DNA of 49,414 nucleotides, taken from the NCBI GenBank assembly GCA_016193285.1, contig JACPSL010000024.1, positions 1 through 49,414 on the forward strand. The letters run 5' to 3'. The notes below the pieces were generated by a model. That model saw nothing but the letters and a program-made list of their open reading frames with translations, was not told the DNA's origin and made no database searches. Position 1 is the stretch's first letter. Every line of letters starts with the position of its first letter. Of the stretch, positions 18,250 to 26,460 are shown piece by piece. Position numbers and translations under genes: made by a program. The DNA is from Candidatus Melainabacteria bacterium. Its GTDB lineage: Bacteria; Cyanobacteriota; Vampirovibrionia; 2-02-FULL-35-15.

Positions 18250-18846
18250 ATGAAATACTCAAAACCCTTATTAAAATTGATTGAAGAATTTCAGAAATTT
18301 CCAAGCATAGGACCAAAGTCTGCTGAGAGAATGGCTTTCCATGTTTTAAATAGAGGTATTAATGAAATTGAGGAATTGTCAAAAGCAATTTTAGAAGCAA
18401 AAACTCAAATTAAAAAATGCAGCAATTGTCAAAATTTAAGTTCAAGTGATCCATGTGAAATATGTAAGAGTGAAACAAGAGATAAAACAATAATTTGTGT
18501 GATTCCTGAACCTAAAGATTTAATAGCTATAGAGAGAACTAATGTTTATAAAGGTTTGTATCATGTTCTTGGAGGACTAATTTCTCCTATTGATGGTATA
18601 GGACCTGAAGATTTATCTATTAAAGAACTTTTGTCTCGCGTTAGTAAGGATAATTTTCACGAAGTGATTCTAGCTTTGGATACAAGTACAGAAGGTGAAG
18701 CTACTACTTTATATTTACATAGAATTCTTGCACCAGTTTGTAAAAAAATTACAAGACTTGGTTTTGGATTACCTGCAGGATCTGAACTTGAATATGCTGA
18801 TGAACTTACTTTAGCAAGAGCATTGGAAAGTAGGACAGAATTGTAA
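18250..18846 (+). CDS. recR: recombination protein RecR
   Basis: RecR acts with RecO/RecF in loading RecA at gaps. The 198 residues are the normal length. They contain the helix-hairpin-helix LIEEFQKFPSIGPKSAERMAFH, a C4 zinc finger (CSNCQNL...CEICKS) and a Toprim domain (VIPEPKDLIAIERT, LALDTSTEGEATTLYLHRIL). The C-terminal RLGFGLPAGSELEYADELTL is diagnostic. It lies 15 bp ahead of kdsA. Confidence 0.97.
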   Translation: MKYSKPLLKLIEEFQKFPSIGPKSAERMAFHVLNRGINEIEELSKAILEAKTQIKKCSNCQNLSSSDPCEICKSETRDKTIICVIPEPKDLIAIERTNVYKGLYHVLGGLISPIDGIGPEDLSIKELLSRVSKDNFHEVILALDTSTEGEATTLYLHRILAPVCKKITRLGFGLPAGSELEYADELTLARALESRTEL

Positions 18847-18861
18847 GGTATCATTAATATC

Positions 18862-19698
18862 ATGAAAATTGTGAAATTAAAAAATATTTCATGGGGTAGT
18901 GGAGAGTCATTACCACTTATTGCGGGTCCTTGTGTTATTGAAAGTAAAGAAGTTGTTTTTAAAACTGCTGAAAAATTAAAAACAATATGTGAAAAACTTA
19001 AGCTCCCTTTTATATTTAAATCTTCTTATGATAAAGCAAATCGTACTTCAATAGATAGTTTTCGAGGTCGTGGTATTGAAAAAGGCCTTGAGATTTTAAA
19101 AGAAGTAAAAAAAGAGTTTGATATTTTTGTTTTATCTGATGTTCATGAAATCAGTGAAATTAATTTAGTAAAAGATGTTCTTGACATTATCCAAATACCT
19201 GCATTCTTAAGCCGTCAAACCAATTTAATAGTTGAAGCTGCAAAAACAGGAAAAGTCATAAACATAAAAAAGGGACAATTTTTAGCACCTGATGATGTCT
19301 TAAACATTGTAAAAAAAGCATATGCTGCTCATAATGAAAATATTTTAATTACTGAAAGAGGTACTTCTTTTGGTTATCATAATTTAGTTGTAGATATGAG
19401 AAGCTTTGAAATTATTCATAAGTATGGTGTTCCTGTAATTTTTGATTCTACTCACTCTGTTCAGTTACCAGGTGGTGCTGGTACTGAATCTTCAGGGCAA
19501 AGAGAATTTGTACCAGTTCTTTTGCGGGCTGCTGTAGCTGCTGGTTGTGATGGGATTTTTATGGAAACACATCCAGAGCCTGATATGGCATTGAGTGATG
19601 GACCAAACATGGTACCCTTGGATAAGGTTGAGGATTTACTTAAAGAAGCTTTAAGAATTAGAGAAGCAATAATTAAGAATAGCTGTGTTGTCATCTGA
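18862..19698 (+). CDS. kdsA: Kdo-8-phosphate synthase
   Basis: Condenses arabinose-5-phosphate and phosphoenolpyruvate into Kdo-8-phosphate for the LPS inner core, so the cell likely has an LPS outer membrane. The 278-residue barrel shows LIAGPCVIES, FKSSYDKANRTS, FRGRGIEKGL, ERGTSFGYHNLVVDMRS and DSTHSVQLPGG. Cys24 in AGPC, with the His of STHS, the Glu of METHPEPD and the Asp of LSDGPN, matches the metal-dependent class rather than the E. coli metal-free class. Its end overlaps the ABC ATPase start by 14 bp. Confidence 0.96.
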   Translation: MKIVKLKNISWGSGESLPLIAGPCVIESKEVVFKTAEKLKTICEKLKLPFIFKSSYDKANRTSIDSFRGRGIEKGLEILKEVKKEFDIFVLSDVHEISEINLVKDVLDIIQIPAFLSRQTNLIVEAAKTGKVINIKKGQFLAPDDVLNIVKKAYAAHNENILITERGTSFGYHNLVVDMRSFEIIHKYGVPVIFDSTHSVQLPGGAGTESSGQREFVPVLLRAAVAAGCDGIFMETHPEPDMALSDGPNMVPLDKVEDLLKEALRIREAIIKNSCVVI

Positions 19699-20413
19699 AT
19701 CAATAGTTGAAGTAAAGAATTTAACTAAATATTTTGGTAAGAAAAATGTTTTAGACAATATTAGTTTTAATGTTTATCAAAATGAAATTTTGTTAATAAT
19801 TGGGTTTTCTGGAACTGGAAAATCTACTTTGTTGAGATTAATTTGTGGGCTTGAAGAATCAGATTCAGGAAGTATTGTTCTTAAAACAACTCATTTAGGA
19901 ATGGTTTTTCAGCAAGCTGCCTTGTTTGATTCTATGACTGTGTTTGATAATGTAGCTTTTCCACTTGCAAACAAGAGAAAAAAGCTACCTGGGGATTTAG
20001 TAAAAAGTAAAGTTCTTGAAAAATTAAAGCTAGTTGGTTTGGCTGGAGCTGAACATTTAAGACCTGATGAATTGTCAGGTGGAATGAAAAAAAGAGTAAG
20101 TTTTGCAAGGGCAATAATTAATGATCCAGAAATTATCCTTTATGATGAACCAACAGGTGGATTAGATCCAGTTGCTTCAACTGTAATAGTTGACTATATT
20201 TTAAAGCTTCAAAAAGAGTTAAATACTTCTAGTGTTTTAGTTACACATAATTTAAACATTGTAAAGAGGATTCAAGGTAGGGTAATACTTTTGTATGATT
20301 CTAAAATTGCCTGGGAAGGTTTATCATCTGAATTGTTTGAAAGTAACAATCCTTTTGCTAAACAATTTAGAGAAGGTACTGTACAAGGACCAATGACAGT
20401 CATTAAAGCCTAG
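19685..20413 (+). CDS. ABC transporter ATPase, MlaF-like
   Basis: A 242-residue ATPase with Walker A GFSGTGKST (40-48), Q-loop VFQQAALFDSMTVFDNVAFPL, signature LSGGMKKRVSFARAI and Walker B IILYDEPTGGLDP. The ALFDSMTVFDNVAF and LSGGMKKR variants are typical of MlaF-type (Ttg2A/TGD3) ATPases of outer-membrane lipid transport. There is no ATG in the N-terminal region; the GTG at 19685 or the TTG at 19688 is used, inside the end of kdsA. The overlap with kdsA suits an outer-membrane role. No MlaE permease or MlaD is nearby. Confidence 0.85.
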   Translation: MLSSESIVEVKNLTKYFGKKNVLDNISFNVYQNEILLIIGFSGTGKSTLLRLICGLEESDSGSIVLKTTHLGMVFQQAALFDSMTVFDNVAFPLANKRKKLPGDLVKSKVLEKLKLVGLAGAEHLRPDELSGGMKKRVSFARAIINDPEIILYDEPTGGLDPVASTVIVDYILKLQKELNTSSVLVTHNLNIVKRIQGRVILLYDSKIAWEGLSSELFESNNPFAKQFREGTVQGPMTVIKA

Positions 20414-21070
20414 TTAGTTATAAGTGTCTCCAGAAGCAACTGTTAGCCCAGTTAAATTTACGTTTGGATATTTACTGTGAATTGTTCTAGCAATTTCACA
20501 CATTGTGCTGCCTGAGGTAAGGATATCATCAATAATTATTATTTTATTTATATCTGTAAGTTCTTCAGTAACTTCAAATGCATTTTTTATATTTTCTTTT
20601 CTTTGATGAAGATTGGTCATGCTATTCATAAAAGATGTTTCTTTCTCTCTTGCTATTAGATTGTCTGAAAAAGGGAAACCTTGTCTTGCTGAAAAATATT
20701 TTCCAATTAAACTTGCCTGACAATATCCTCTTTCTTTAATTCTTTTTTTATGTGATGGAACTGGAATTACAAGACAGTTATTTTTGTCTTGTTGAATGTT
20801 ATTCCAAAAATCTGAAAGCTTTTCTGCAAAATATTTTGCAAGTTTCTTCTTGCCTGTTTTAAGGTTTATAATTCCATCTCTTAGTTTTCCTTCATAGTAT
20901 GCCCAGCTAAAAACTAAGATTTCGTTGAAATGTTTTAAGTAGTTTTCTTCTCTCTTTAAAATACTGGTTTCACATGAGTAGCACACATTTAGATTTTTTG
21001 CTGATTCATTACAAATTAAACAAGCATTTTCATACAATAAGTCAGTAACCAGGCTAAACAAGTTTTTCAT
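20414..21070 (-). CDS. ComF-family phosphoribosyltransferase
   Basis: A 218-residue ComF-like protein. An N-terminal CxxC pair (CLICNESAKNLNVCYSCE) forms a zinc finger, followed by a type I phosphoribosyltransferase fold. Its PRPP loop is KIIIIDDILTSGSTMCEIA, and VIPVPSHKKRIKERGYCQA is the usual middle motif. ComF proteins are linked to DNA uptake in competent bacteria; no other competence gene lies here. It is convergent with the ABC ATPase with no gap, and 9 bp behind the exported unknown gene. Confidence 0.88.
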   Translation of the reverse strand: MKNLFSLVTDLLYENACLICNESAKNLNVCYSCETSILKREENYLKHFNEILVFSWAYYEGKLRDGIINLKTGKKKLAKYFAEKLSDFWNNIQQDKNNCLVIPVPSHKKRIKERGYCQASLIGKYFSARQGFPFSDNLIAREKETSFMNSMTNLHQRKENIKNAFEVTEELTDINKIIIIDDILTSGSTMCEIARTIHSKYPNVNLTGLTVASGDTYN

Positions 21071-21079
21071 ATATGGTAA

Positions 21080-21778
21080 TTACTCAGATGGTGAGATTCT
21101 CTTAAGTAAGAGAAATAAAGAATCAATTTCAAGAGAAAATGCCAGGGTAATTTCCTTACCAATATTAAGAAGATAGCCATAGTCATTGTTTCTCAGCCTA
21201 TAACCCTCTTGAATTAGATTTACCAAGATATCTGGCTTTATTTGATTTTTCTTTATGGTGTTAATCAGACTGGTAAAACTTTCAGTTAGGCTTAAAACCT
21301 CATCTTCTGAAGTCTTATAGACAAAGTCATGTATCATCATTGAACCTGCTTCTTTACTTTTATATGAAAATAAGTAAATTTCGAGTTCTTTTTTTAATAA
21401 GTCATAGACCTGGGGTTGTAACTCTTCTAGTTCTTTAGAGCTTAAACCTAGTGCAGATGGTCTGTGTATGTTATCCAGGCTAGTATTGTTGATTTTAGTT
21501 ATAAGCCCGAACGCAATGTGAGAATTGTCATACGAACTAACGACCTTTACAGTAGAGCCCTGGGAGAGGCTTATAGCATGCTTTTGATTTTTACTGGTTA
21601 TAATTCCTTTATAGCATTGGGCTATAACTAGTTCATTGCTTGAAGAAATAACCTCGCCAATAGGGTCTGCAAGTACTTTTGAAGACATGGTGACCATAAA
21701 CAAATAGTGTAACAGATTTAATACTAATATGCACAAATGTTGACAAGTGCTCTTGACGAAGCAGGTTTTCTTTGACAT
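21080..21778 (-). CDS. exported protein of unknown function
   Basis: A 232-residue protein with a signal peptide (hydrophobic LCILVLNLLHYLFMVTM, likely cut after VLA). The mature part begins PIGEVISSSNELVIAQCYKGII, a short beta-rich stretch recalling barrel-type domains that start with GxV. A helical region of about 130 residues follows (ELEELQPQVYDLLKKELEIY). No catalytic motif is recognised. It probably shares a transcript with comF 9 bp downstream. The upstream region is shared with the divergent HU gene. Confidence 0.6.
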   Translation of the reverse strand: MSKKTCFVKSTCQHLCILVLNLLHYLFMVTMSSKVLADPIGEVISSSNELVIAQCYKGIITSKNQKHAISLSQGSTVKVVSSYDNSHIAFGLITKINNTSLDNIHRPSALGLSSKELEELQPQVYDLLKKELEIYLFSYKSKEAGSMMIHDFVYKTSEDEVLSLTESFTSLINTIKKNQIKPDILVNLIQEGYRLRNNDYGYLLNIGKEITLAFSLEIDSLFLLLKRISPSE

Positions 21779-21854
21779 ACTTCAATGTTGGTAATTGGAT
21801 GTCCCAATTAAACCCTGATAAATAAAGGCTTTGTAAAGTTTTTATTAATAAGGG

Positions 21855-21906
21855 AGGCCAGAAAAAGGCTTACTAAGATACTTTTAAGTAGCCTTGATAA
21901 TGGCCT
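21855..21906 (+). promoter_or_regulatory. two-tier hairpin in the HU gene leader
   Basis: An outer stem AGGCCA (21855-21860) with TGGCCT (21901-21906) encloses an inner stem AGGCTTACT (21866-21874) with AGTAGCCT (21887-21894), which has one bulge. The structure ends 31 bp before the HU ATG and 18 bp before its ribosome-binding site. This suggests a structured 5' leader that could control HU expression; no known riboswitch class is recognised. Confidence 0.45.
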
Positions 21907-21937
21907 ACCAAAATAAATGTCAAATAAGGAGGATCTA

Positions 21938-22327
21938 ATGAACAAATCGGAATTAGTTGATGCAGTATCAAGAGCAACTGGTTTATCAAAAGCAGATGTT
22001 GATCGTGCTTTAAAAGGTACTATCTATAATATTTCTGCTGCTCTTGCCCGAGGTGAAAAGGTAACGTTTGTTGGTTTTGGAACTTTTGAAAGAAGGAACA
22101 GAAAAGCTCGCATGGGAGTTAATCCACAAGATCCAACACAAAAAATTCAAATTCCTGCAAAGAAAGCTCCAGCTTTTTCACCAGGTTCTGAATTAAAGTC
22201 AGCTGTTGCTACAGGAAGATTACCAAAATTAACTTTAGTAGCAAAAGCTCCTTCAGTAATGGCTTCTGGAAGATCAAAATCATGGTCTACAAAATCCAAG
22301 AAGTCAAGTAAGAAGAGAGGCAGATAA
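21938..22327 (+). CDS. hup: HU-family DNA-binding protein with basic tail
   Basis: A nucleoid protein that bends DNA. The start is fixed by AAGGAGG at 21925-21931, 6 bp before ATG 21938, giving 129 residues; an upstream in-frame ATG (21917) lacks this signal. The HU core (about 1-90) shows MNKSELVDAVSRATGLSKADV, VGFGTFERRNRKARMG and KIQIPAKKAPAFSPG. A tail of about 35 residues rich in Lys, Ser and Arg (SKKSSKKRGR) follows, so it is an extended, histone-like variant. A clear terminator follows, so it is monocistronic. Confidence 0.95.
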   Translation: MNKSELVDAVSRATGLSKADVDRALKGTIYNISAALARGEKVTFVGFGTFERRNRKARMGVNPQDPTQKIQIPAKKAPAFSPGSELKSAVATGRLPKLTLVAKAPSVMASGRSKSWSTKSKKSSKKRGR

Positions 22328-22350
22328 AGTTAATTTGCAAAATAAAAAAG

Positions 22351-22387
22351 CGAGGTATTTTAAGTAAAGATACCTCGTTTTTTATTT
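22351..22387 (+). terminator. rho-independent terminator after HU
   Basis: An 8-bp perfect stem, CGAGGTAT (22351-22358) with ATACCTCG (22370-22377), and an 11-nt loop. It is preceded by an A-run and followed by TTTTTTATTT. It lies 23 bp after the HU stop. Confidence 0.92.
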
Positions 22388-22432
22388 GAGATAAAATAAG
22401 ACTGGTTCCTACTTTGTGAGGTAAATGTAAAC

Positions 22433-22879
22433 ATGGAAGATAAAAAAATTGCAATTGGCGCAGATCATGCAGGATTTGAATTAAAAGAAAAAATTAAAAA
22501 GACACTTGAATCAATGGAATACCAAATTATTGATTTTGGTACTAATTCTACTGACGCAGTTGATTACCCATTAATTGCTAAAGCACTTGCTACTTCTGTA
22601 TCAAATAAAAACCAAAACAGAGGAATACTTGTTTGTGGTACAGGCATAGGCATGTCAATTGCTGCAAATAAAATAAAGGGAATAATTGCAACACATTGTT
22701 ATGATTTAGAGACTGCTAAGCTTTCAAGAGAACACAACAATTCAAACATTCTAACTTTAGGCGGAAGAATAACTGATCATGAACTTGCAAAAGAGATTGT
22801 AAAAATCTGGCTAGAAACAAAATTTGAAGGTGGCAGGCATCAAAGACGAATACAAGAGATTAGAGAATTAGAAAAATAA
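22433..22879 (+). CDS. rpiB: ribose-5-phosphate isomerase B
   Basis: Interconverts ribose-5-phosphate and ribulose-5-phosphate. The 148 residues match RpiB: IAIGADHAGFELKEKI, DFGTNSTDAVDYP, catalytic Cys68 in GILVCGTGIGMSIAANK, and His101 in SREHNNSNIL with LTLGGR after it. It starts a short plus-strand cluster (rpiB, epimerase, sugar transferase, lgt) with 3 bp or overlaps between genes. Confidence 0.95.
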   Translation: MEDKKIAIGADHAGFELKEKIKKTLESMEYQIIDFGTNSTDAVDYPLIAKALATSVSNKNQNRGILVCGTGIGMSIAANKIKGIIATHCYDLETAKLSREHNNSNILTLGGRITDHELAKEIVKIWLETKFEGGRHQRRIQEIRELEK

Positions 22880-22882
22880 CAC

Positions 22883-23803
22883 ATGAGGCAAAAAATACTA
22901 ATCACAGGTGGCGCAGGTTTTATAGGATCTCATTTAAAAAAAAGTTTAATAGATAATGATTTTCAGGTTTTAAGTATTGGAAGAAATACAAACGAAGATA
23001 TTCAGGTTGATTTTTGTAGGGTTGAGGTTACCCCAACTCTACAAAATGTAATAGAAAAATTTTCTCCTGATGTAGTGTTTCATCTTGCAAGTGGTTCAAA
23101 TATTTCAAGAGCAGATGAAAATAAAGAAAAAGAATTTAATGATACAGTTCTAAGTACAGAATACTTAGTTGAAGCTTTATCTAAACTAAAGTCAAATCCT
23201 TTCTTTGTATATCTTTCAAGCCAAGCTGTATATGGCATCCCTAAAGCTTTGCCAGTCCTTGAAACTCATCTAACTTGCCCAACTACTATTTACGGAAAGT
23301 ACAAATTAGAAACTGAAAATATTATTTCTCAAAGTAAGCTGAAGTATTTAATATTTAGAGCATCAAGCATTTATGGAGCAAATCAAAATCCCTTAAAATC
23401 CGGAGTAATTGCAAAGTTTGTAAGTAGAATAAAAAATAATCAAAGTCCAACTGTCTATAACAGCACAGATTCTTTTTCTGACTTTATTTATATAAATGAT
23501 GTCGTAAGTGTGCTTGTAAAGATCCTTGAAAATGATTTTCTTGAAAAAAATAAAAACAAAATTTTTAATCTTGGTTCTGGAACACCTACTACTTTAAATC
23601 AAGTTCTTGAAATTTTATATTCTTACTTCCCACAAGCTCCAAACTTTAAATTAGAAACAAGTACTTTATATTTAAATAAAGAAATAAAAGGTTTATATCT
23701 AGATATTGCTAAGCTAAACAAATTACTTAATTGGTTTCCCAAATTTAGTATTCAAGATGGATTAAAAGATATGCTTGCAGCAAATAGTAAGATTACTGTA
23801 TGA
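22883..23803 (+). CDS. NAD-dependent sugar epimerase/dehydratase
   Basis: A 306-residue extended short-chain dehydrogenase. It has the nucleotide loop ILITGGAGFIGSHL, a FHLASGSN segment, a Ser-rich YLSSQAVYG stretch and the catalytic YGKYK (YxxxK), then FRASSIYGANQNP and FIYINDVVSVLVKIL. It probably makes or modifies a nucleotide sugar for surface glycans; the exact substrate cannot be told. Its TGA overlaps the sugar-transferase ATG by 4 bp, so the two products likely act in one pathway. Confidence 0.88.
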   Translation: MRQKILITGGAGFIGSHLKKSLIDNDFQVLSIGRNTNEDIQVDFCRVEVTPTLQNVIEKFSPDVVFHLASGSNISRADENKEKEFNDTVLSTEYLVEALSKLKSNPFFVYLSSQAVYGIPKALPVLETHLTCPTTIYGKYKLETENIISQSKLKYLIFRASSIYGANQNPLKSGVIAKFVSRIKNNQSPTVYNSTDSFSDFIYINDVVSVLVKILENDFLEKNKNKIFNLGSGTPTTLNQVLEILYSYFPQAPNFKLETSTLYLNKEIKGLYLDIAKLNKLLNWFPKFSIQDGLKDMLAANSKITV

Positions 23804-24372
23804 ACTTGGTTTTAAAAAGAATAATGGATATCTTATTAAGTTTAATTGGAATTATATTTCTTTTGCCAGTGTGGATTATTATTTCTACTTTTATTAAGCT
23901 TGATTCAAAAGGCCCGATATTTTATGTACACAAAAGAATAGGTAAAAGCGGAAAAGAATTTAATTGCATTAAGTTTAGATCCATGCATGTTAATTCTAAT
24001 CCCCATAAATTAGTTGATAATGAACTAGATAGTAGAGTAACAAAAGTTGGTTATTTCTTAAGAAAAACAAGTTTAGATGAAACAGTACAACTTGTTAATG
24101 TTTTATTAGGCGATATGGCAATAGTAGGACCAAGACCATCTTTGCCTTCGCAAGTTAGAGAGTTTAAAAAAAATGATTATGACAAGCTTCTAGTAAAGCC
24201 TGGTTTAACAGGCTGGACTCAAGTAAATGGAAGGAATTCAATTCCTTATAAGAAGCGCTTAGAGCTTGACTCATGGTATGCAAAAAATTGGAATATCTTA
24301 TTAGATTTAAAAATCTTACTAAAGACAATTTTTGTTGTCTTTAAGCAAGAAGGTATATATGATGTTAAATAA
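23800..24372 (+). CDS. polyprenyl-phosphate sugar phosphotransferase
   Basis: A 190-residue monotopic phosphoglycosyl transferase of the bacterial sugar transferase family, starting a glycan on undecaprenyl phosphate. Features are an N-terminal hydrophobic re-entrant helix (IMDILLSLIGIIFLLPVWI), GPIFYVHKRIGKSGKEF, KFRSMHVNS, TSLDETVQLVNVLLGDMAIVGPRP and KPGLTGWTQVNGR. It is the short, single-domain (PglC-like) form. It overlaps the epimerase upstream by 4 bp and lgt downstream by 14 bp. Confidence 0.92.
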   Translation: MNLVLKRIMDILLSLIGIIFLLPVWIIISTFIKLDSKGPIFYVHKRIGKSGKEFNCIKFRSMHVNSNPHKLVDNELDSRVTKVGYFLRKTSLDETVQLVNVLLGDMAIVGPRPSLPSQVREFKKNDYDKLLVKPGLTGWTQVNGRNSIPYKKRLELDSWYAKNWNILLDLKILLKTIFVVFKQEGIYDVK

Positions 24373-25153
24373 CTTACCAGTTATTACTTTAAGTTCTCCA
24401 GGTCCGATTGCATTTCAGTTTTTTAATTTATCAATAAGATGGTATGGTATTTTTATTGCTCTGGGTTTTTTAATTGGTTATTTTATAGCAGAAACATTAG
24501 CAAAGAAAAACAATTTAAACTTAAATAGTTTTAGTAATTTAATTTTTTTTATTTTAATTTTTAGCATAATCTTTGCAAGACTATATTTTGTATTTTTAAG
24601 TTGGGATTATTTTAAATCCCACATTAATGAAATTCCAAAAATATGGCTAGGCGGACAATCTATTCATGGCGGAATTTTAGGTGCTGTTATTGGAGCGTTA
24701 ATTTATTCTAAAATTAGTAAAATATCTTTTTACAAATACATAGATATAATTGCTGTAGCTGCTCCTTTAGGACAAGCAATTGGCAGATGGGGTAACTTTT
24801 TTAATAATGAAGCATTTGGAAAACCTGCCTATGATTGGATTATTAGACTATATATTCCTTTTGAATTTAGACCAGAACAATTTTTAAATGTAGAATATTT
24901 TCATCCTGCTTTTTTATACGAATCATTTTTTGATCTTTTAATTTTTATTTTTTTATACAATAAATATTTTACCTGGAAAGAAAAACCAGGAAAGATCTTT
25001 TGGACATATCTTTTATGTTATTCAGTTATAAGATTTTTTCTGGAATTTTTGAGGGTAGATAGCCTTTATATCTTTGGTAATATTCCAGTAGCGCAGGTAG
25101 TTAGTGTATTAGTTCTTGTTCTAGCTCTAGTATTTTTATTAAGGAGTAAGTAA
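24359..25153 (+). CDS. lgt: prolipoprotein diacylglyceryl transferase
   Basis: Transfers diacylglycerol to the lipobox cysteine of prolipoproteins. The 264-residue, multi-membrane protein has SIRWYGIFIALGFLIGYFIAE, GQSIHGGILGAVIGA, the Lgt signature GRWGNFFNNEAFGKP and PAFLYESFFDL. The open frame extends upstream to a TTG, but ATG 24359 has AGAAGG about 7 bp upstream. A second ATG follows immediately. It overlaps the sugar-transferase gene by 14 bp. A thioredoxin-like lipoprotein elsewhere in the window is a plausible substrate. Confidence 0.94.
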   Translation: MMLNNLPVITLSSPGPIAFQFFNLSIRWYGIFIALGFLIGYFIAETLAKKNNLNLNSFSNLIFFILIFSIIFARLYFVFLSWDYFKSHINEIPKIWLGGQSIHGGILGAVIGALIYSKISKISFYKYIDIIAVAAPLGQAIGRWGNFFNNEAFGKPAYDWIIRLYIPFEFRPEQFLNVEYFHPAFLYESFFDLLIFIFLYNKYFTWKEKPGKIFWTYLLCYSVIRFFLEFLRVDSLYIFGNIPVAQVVSVLVLVLALVFLLRSK

Positions 25154-25154
25154 T

Positions 25155-25277
25155 TTAGCTTTTCTTTTTTTGCTTTTCTTGTTGTTTTTTTTGGTCATAT
25201 AGCATAAACCCAAACATGATAATTAAAGATGAAATAAATATTACAAAGGTCATTACTCCCATAAATTCATAGTTCAT
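25155..25277 (-). CDS. 40-residue single-span membrane microprotein
   Basis: A short gene on minus: MNYEFMGVMT, then a hydrophobic stretch FVIFISSLIIMFGFMLY, then a Lys/Gln-rich tail DQKKQQEKQKKKS. A strong GAGGAG lies about 9 bp before the ATG. One transmembrane helix with a basic cytoplasmic end recalls small accessory subunits of membrane complexes, but no family is recognised. It is convergent with lgt, 1 bp away. The remaining 160 bp before the ROK gene hold no other gene. Confidence 0.62.
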   Translation of the reverse strand: MNYEFMGVMTFVIFISSLIIMFGFMLYDQKKQQEKQKKKS

Positions 25278-25437
25278 TTATTTCTTCTCCTCAATAAACT
25301 TATACCCTATACACATTGATATTATACTGACCTTTCAAAACCATGTAACCGTAGGTTACATTGATCAAAATTAATAAACATTTAATAATTAATGGATCTT
25401 ATAATTGTCATATTCCAGCAGTTTTAATTTGGTATAT

Positions 25438-26361
25438 ATGAAAAAATCAGAATTAAAAAAAACAATTATGGGTGTAGATATTGGCGGGACAAAAATAGCC
25501 TCGGCATTAGTTTCTAGTGGAAAGTTAGTAACTCCTGTTTATAGTGTAAGCACACCTCACGGGATAAAAATATTAAACGTAATTAGTAATTTTTATAAAA
25601 AGTTTTCTAAAAAATATCTTTTAGCTGGAATTGGAATTTCAACAGCCGGCATGGTAAGTGATAATGGAAGAATAGTTGGTTCAACTGGAAATATTCCTGG
25701 CTGGCAAGGTACAAAAGTAAAAGAATTTCTTCAACAAAAATACAGACTACCTGTAGTTGTTGAAAATGATGCAAATGCAGCCGCTTATGCAGAATATCAA
25801 ATTGGTTCAGCACGTGGTGCAAATCCTCTTCTTATGATTACTTTAGGAACTGGAGTTGGTGGAGGAGTTGTAGTAAATGGAAGATTAGTAAGAGGAGCTC
25901 ATTTTGCAGGTGGCGAGATTGGGCACATAAAACTAAGTTATACAAAACAAAGACTTTGCACATGTGGAAGATATGATTGTTTAGAAGCATATGCATCTGG
26001 AAATGGACTCCTTGCACTTATAAAACATTATTTTCCAGATAGTTACAAAAAAATTAGTACAAGAGATTTATTTAAATTAGCCACAGCAAAAAACAAGAAT
26101 AGTATTTTAGCAATTAGGATAATCGAAGACTGGCATTTTTATATTTCTCTTGGAATATGTAATTTATTTCAGGTATTTGATCCTGAAAAAATAATTTTGT
26201 CCGGAGGATTGTCTAGTAAAATAAATCTTAAATATCTAACTAAAGAAATTAGCAAACAAGTTTTGCCAGCTCTTGTAAAATCTATTCATGTTGAAAAAAG
26301 TATATTAGGCAATGATGCAGGCTTATTAGGTGCTGCATTACTTGCAAGTCAGAGCTTGTGA
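25438..26361 (+). CDS. ROK-family sugar kinase (glucokinase-like)
   Basis: A 307-residue ROK kinase. The phosphate loop MGVDIGGTKIASALV is followed by ENDANAAAYAEYQIG (catalytic Asp), GTGVGGGVVVNG, the substrate Glu/His region GGEIGHIKL and the zinc motif CTCGRYDCLEAYASG. These fit a glucokinase-type member; the actual sugar is unproven. The open frame begins at a TTG (25405), but the ATG at 25438 gives the normal family start. Its final 52 bp are repeated downstream at 27722-27773. Confidence 0.92.
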   Translation: MKKSELKKTIMGVDIGGTKIASALVSSGKLVTPVYSVSTPHGIKILNVISNFYKKFSKKYLLAGIGISTAGMVSDNGRIVGSTGNIPGWQGTKVKEFLQQKYRLPVVVENDANAAAYAEYQIGSARGANPLLMITLGTGVGGGVVVNGRLVRGAHFAGGEIGHIKLSYTKQRLCTCGRYDCLEAYASGNGLLALIKHYFPDSYKKISTRDLFKLATAKNKNSILAIRIIEDWHFYISLGICNLFQVFDPEKIILSGGLSSKINLKYLTKEISKQVLPALVKSIHVEKSILGNDAGLLGAALLASQSL

Positions 26362-26367
26362 GAGTTA
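26310..26367. repeat. 58-bp direct repeat, left copy (ROK 3' end)
   Basis: Covers the last 17 ROK codons, the TGA and 6 bp beyond. It matches 27722-27779 at 57 of 58 positions; the only difference is C at 26355 against T at 27767. The copies are 1412 bp apart and flank the ATPase gene. Confidence 0.95.
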
Positions 26368-26398
26368 ATGCTTTTAGTGGCATCTTTATATTAAGAAT

Positions 26399-26439
26399 GG
26401 CTAATTTAGACAGATATCTAAACTAGCCATGGCTTTTTT
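26399..26439 (+). terminator. terminator-like hairpin behind the ROK gene
   Basis: GGCTAATTTAGA (26399-26410) pairs with TCTAAACTAGCC (26417-26428), with one mismatch and a 6-nt loop. ATGGC and a run of six T follow. It lies inside the ATPase cassette, between the left repeat and the ATPase start, and would insulate the cassette from ROK transcription. Confidence 0.7.
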
Positions 26440-26460
26440 AAGGTATACTATAAATTAGCC

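Noticed and set aside
26399-26428. Hairpin as terminal inverted repeat of a transposon
   Set aside because: No matching inverted copy was found at the other end of the cassette and no transposase exists; the T-run after the stem fits a terminator.
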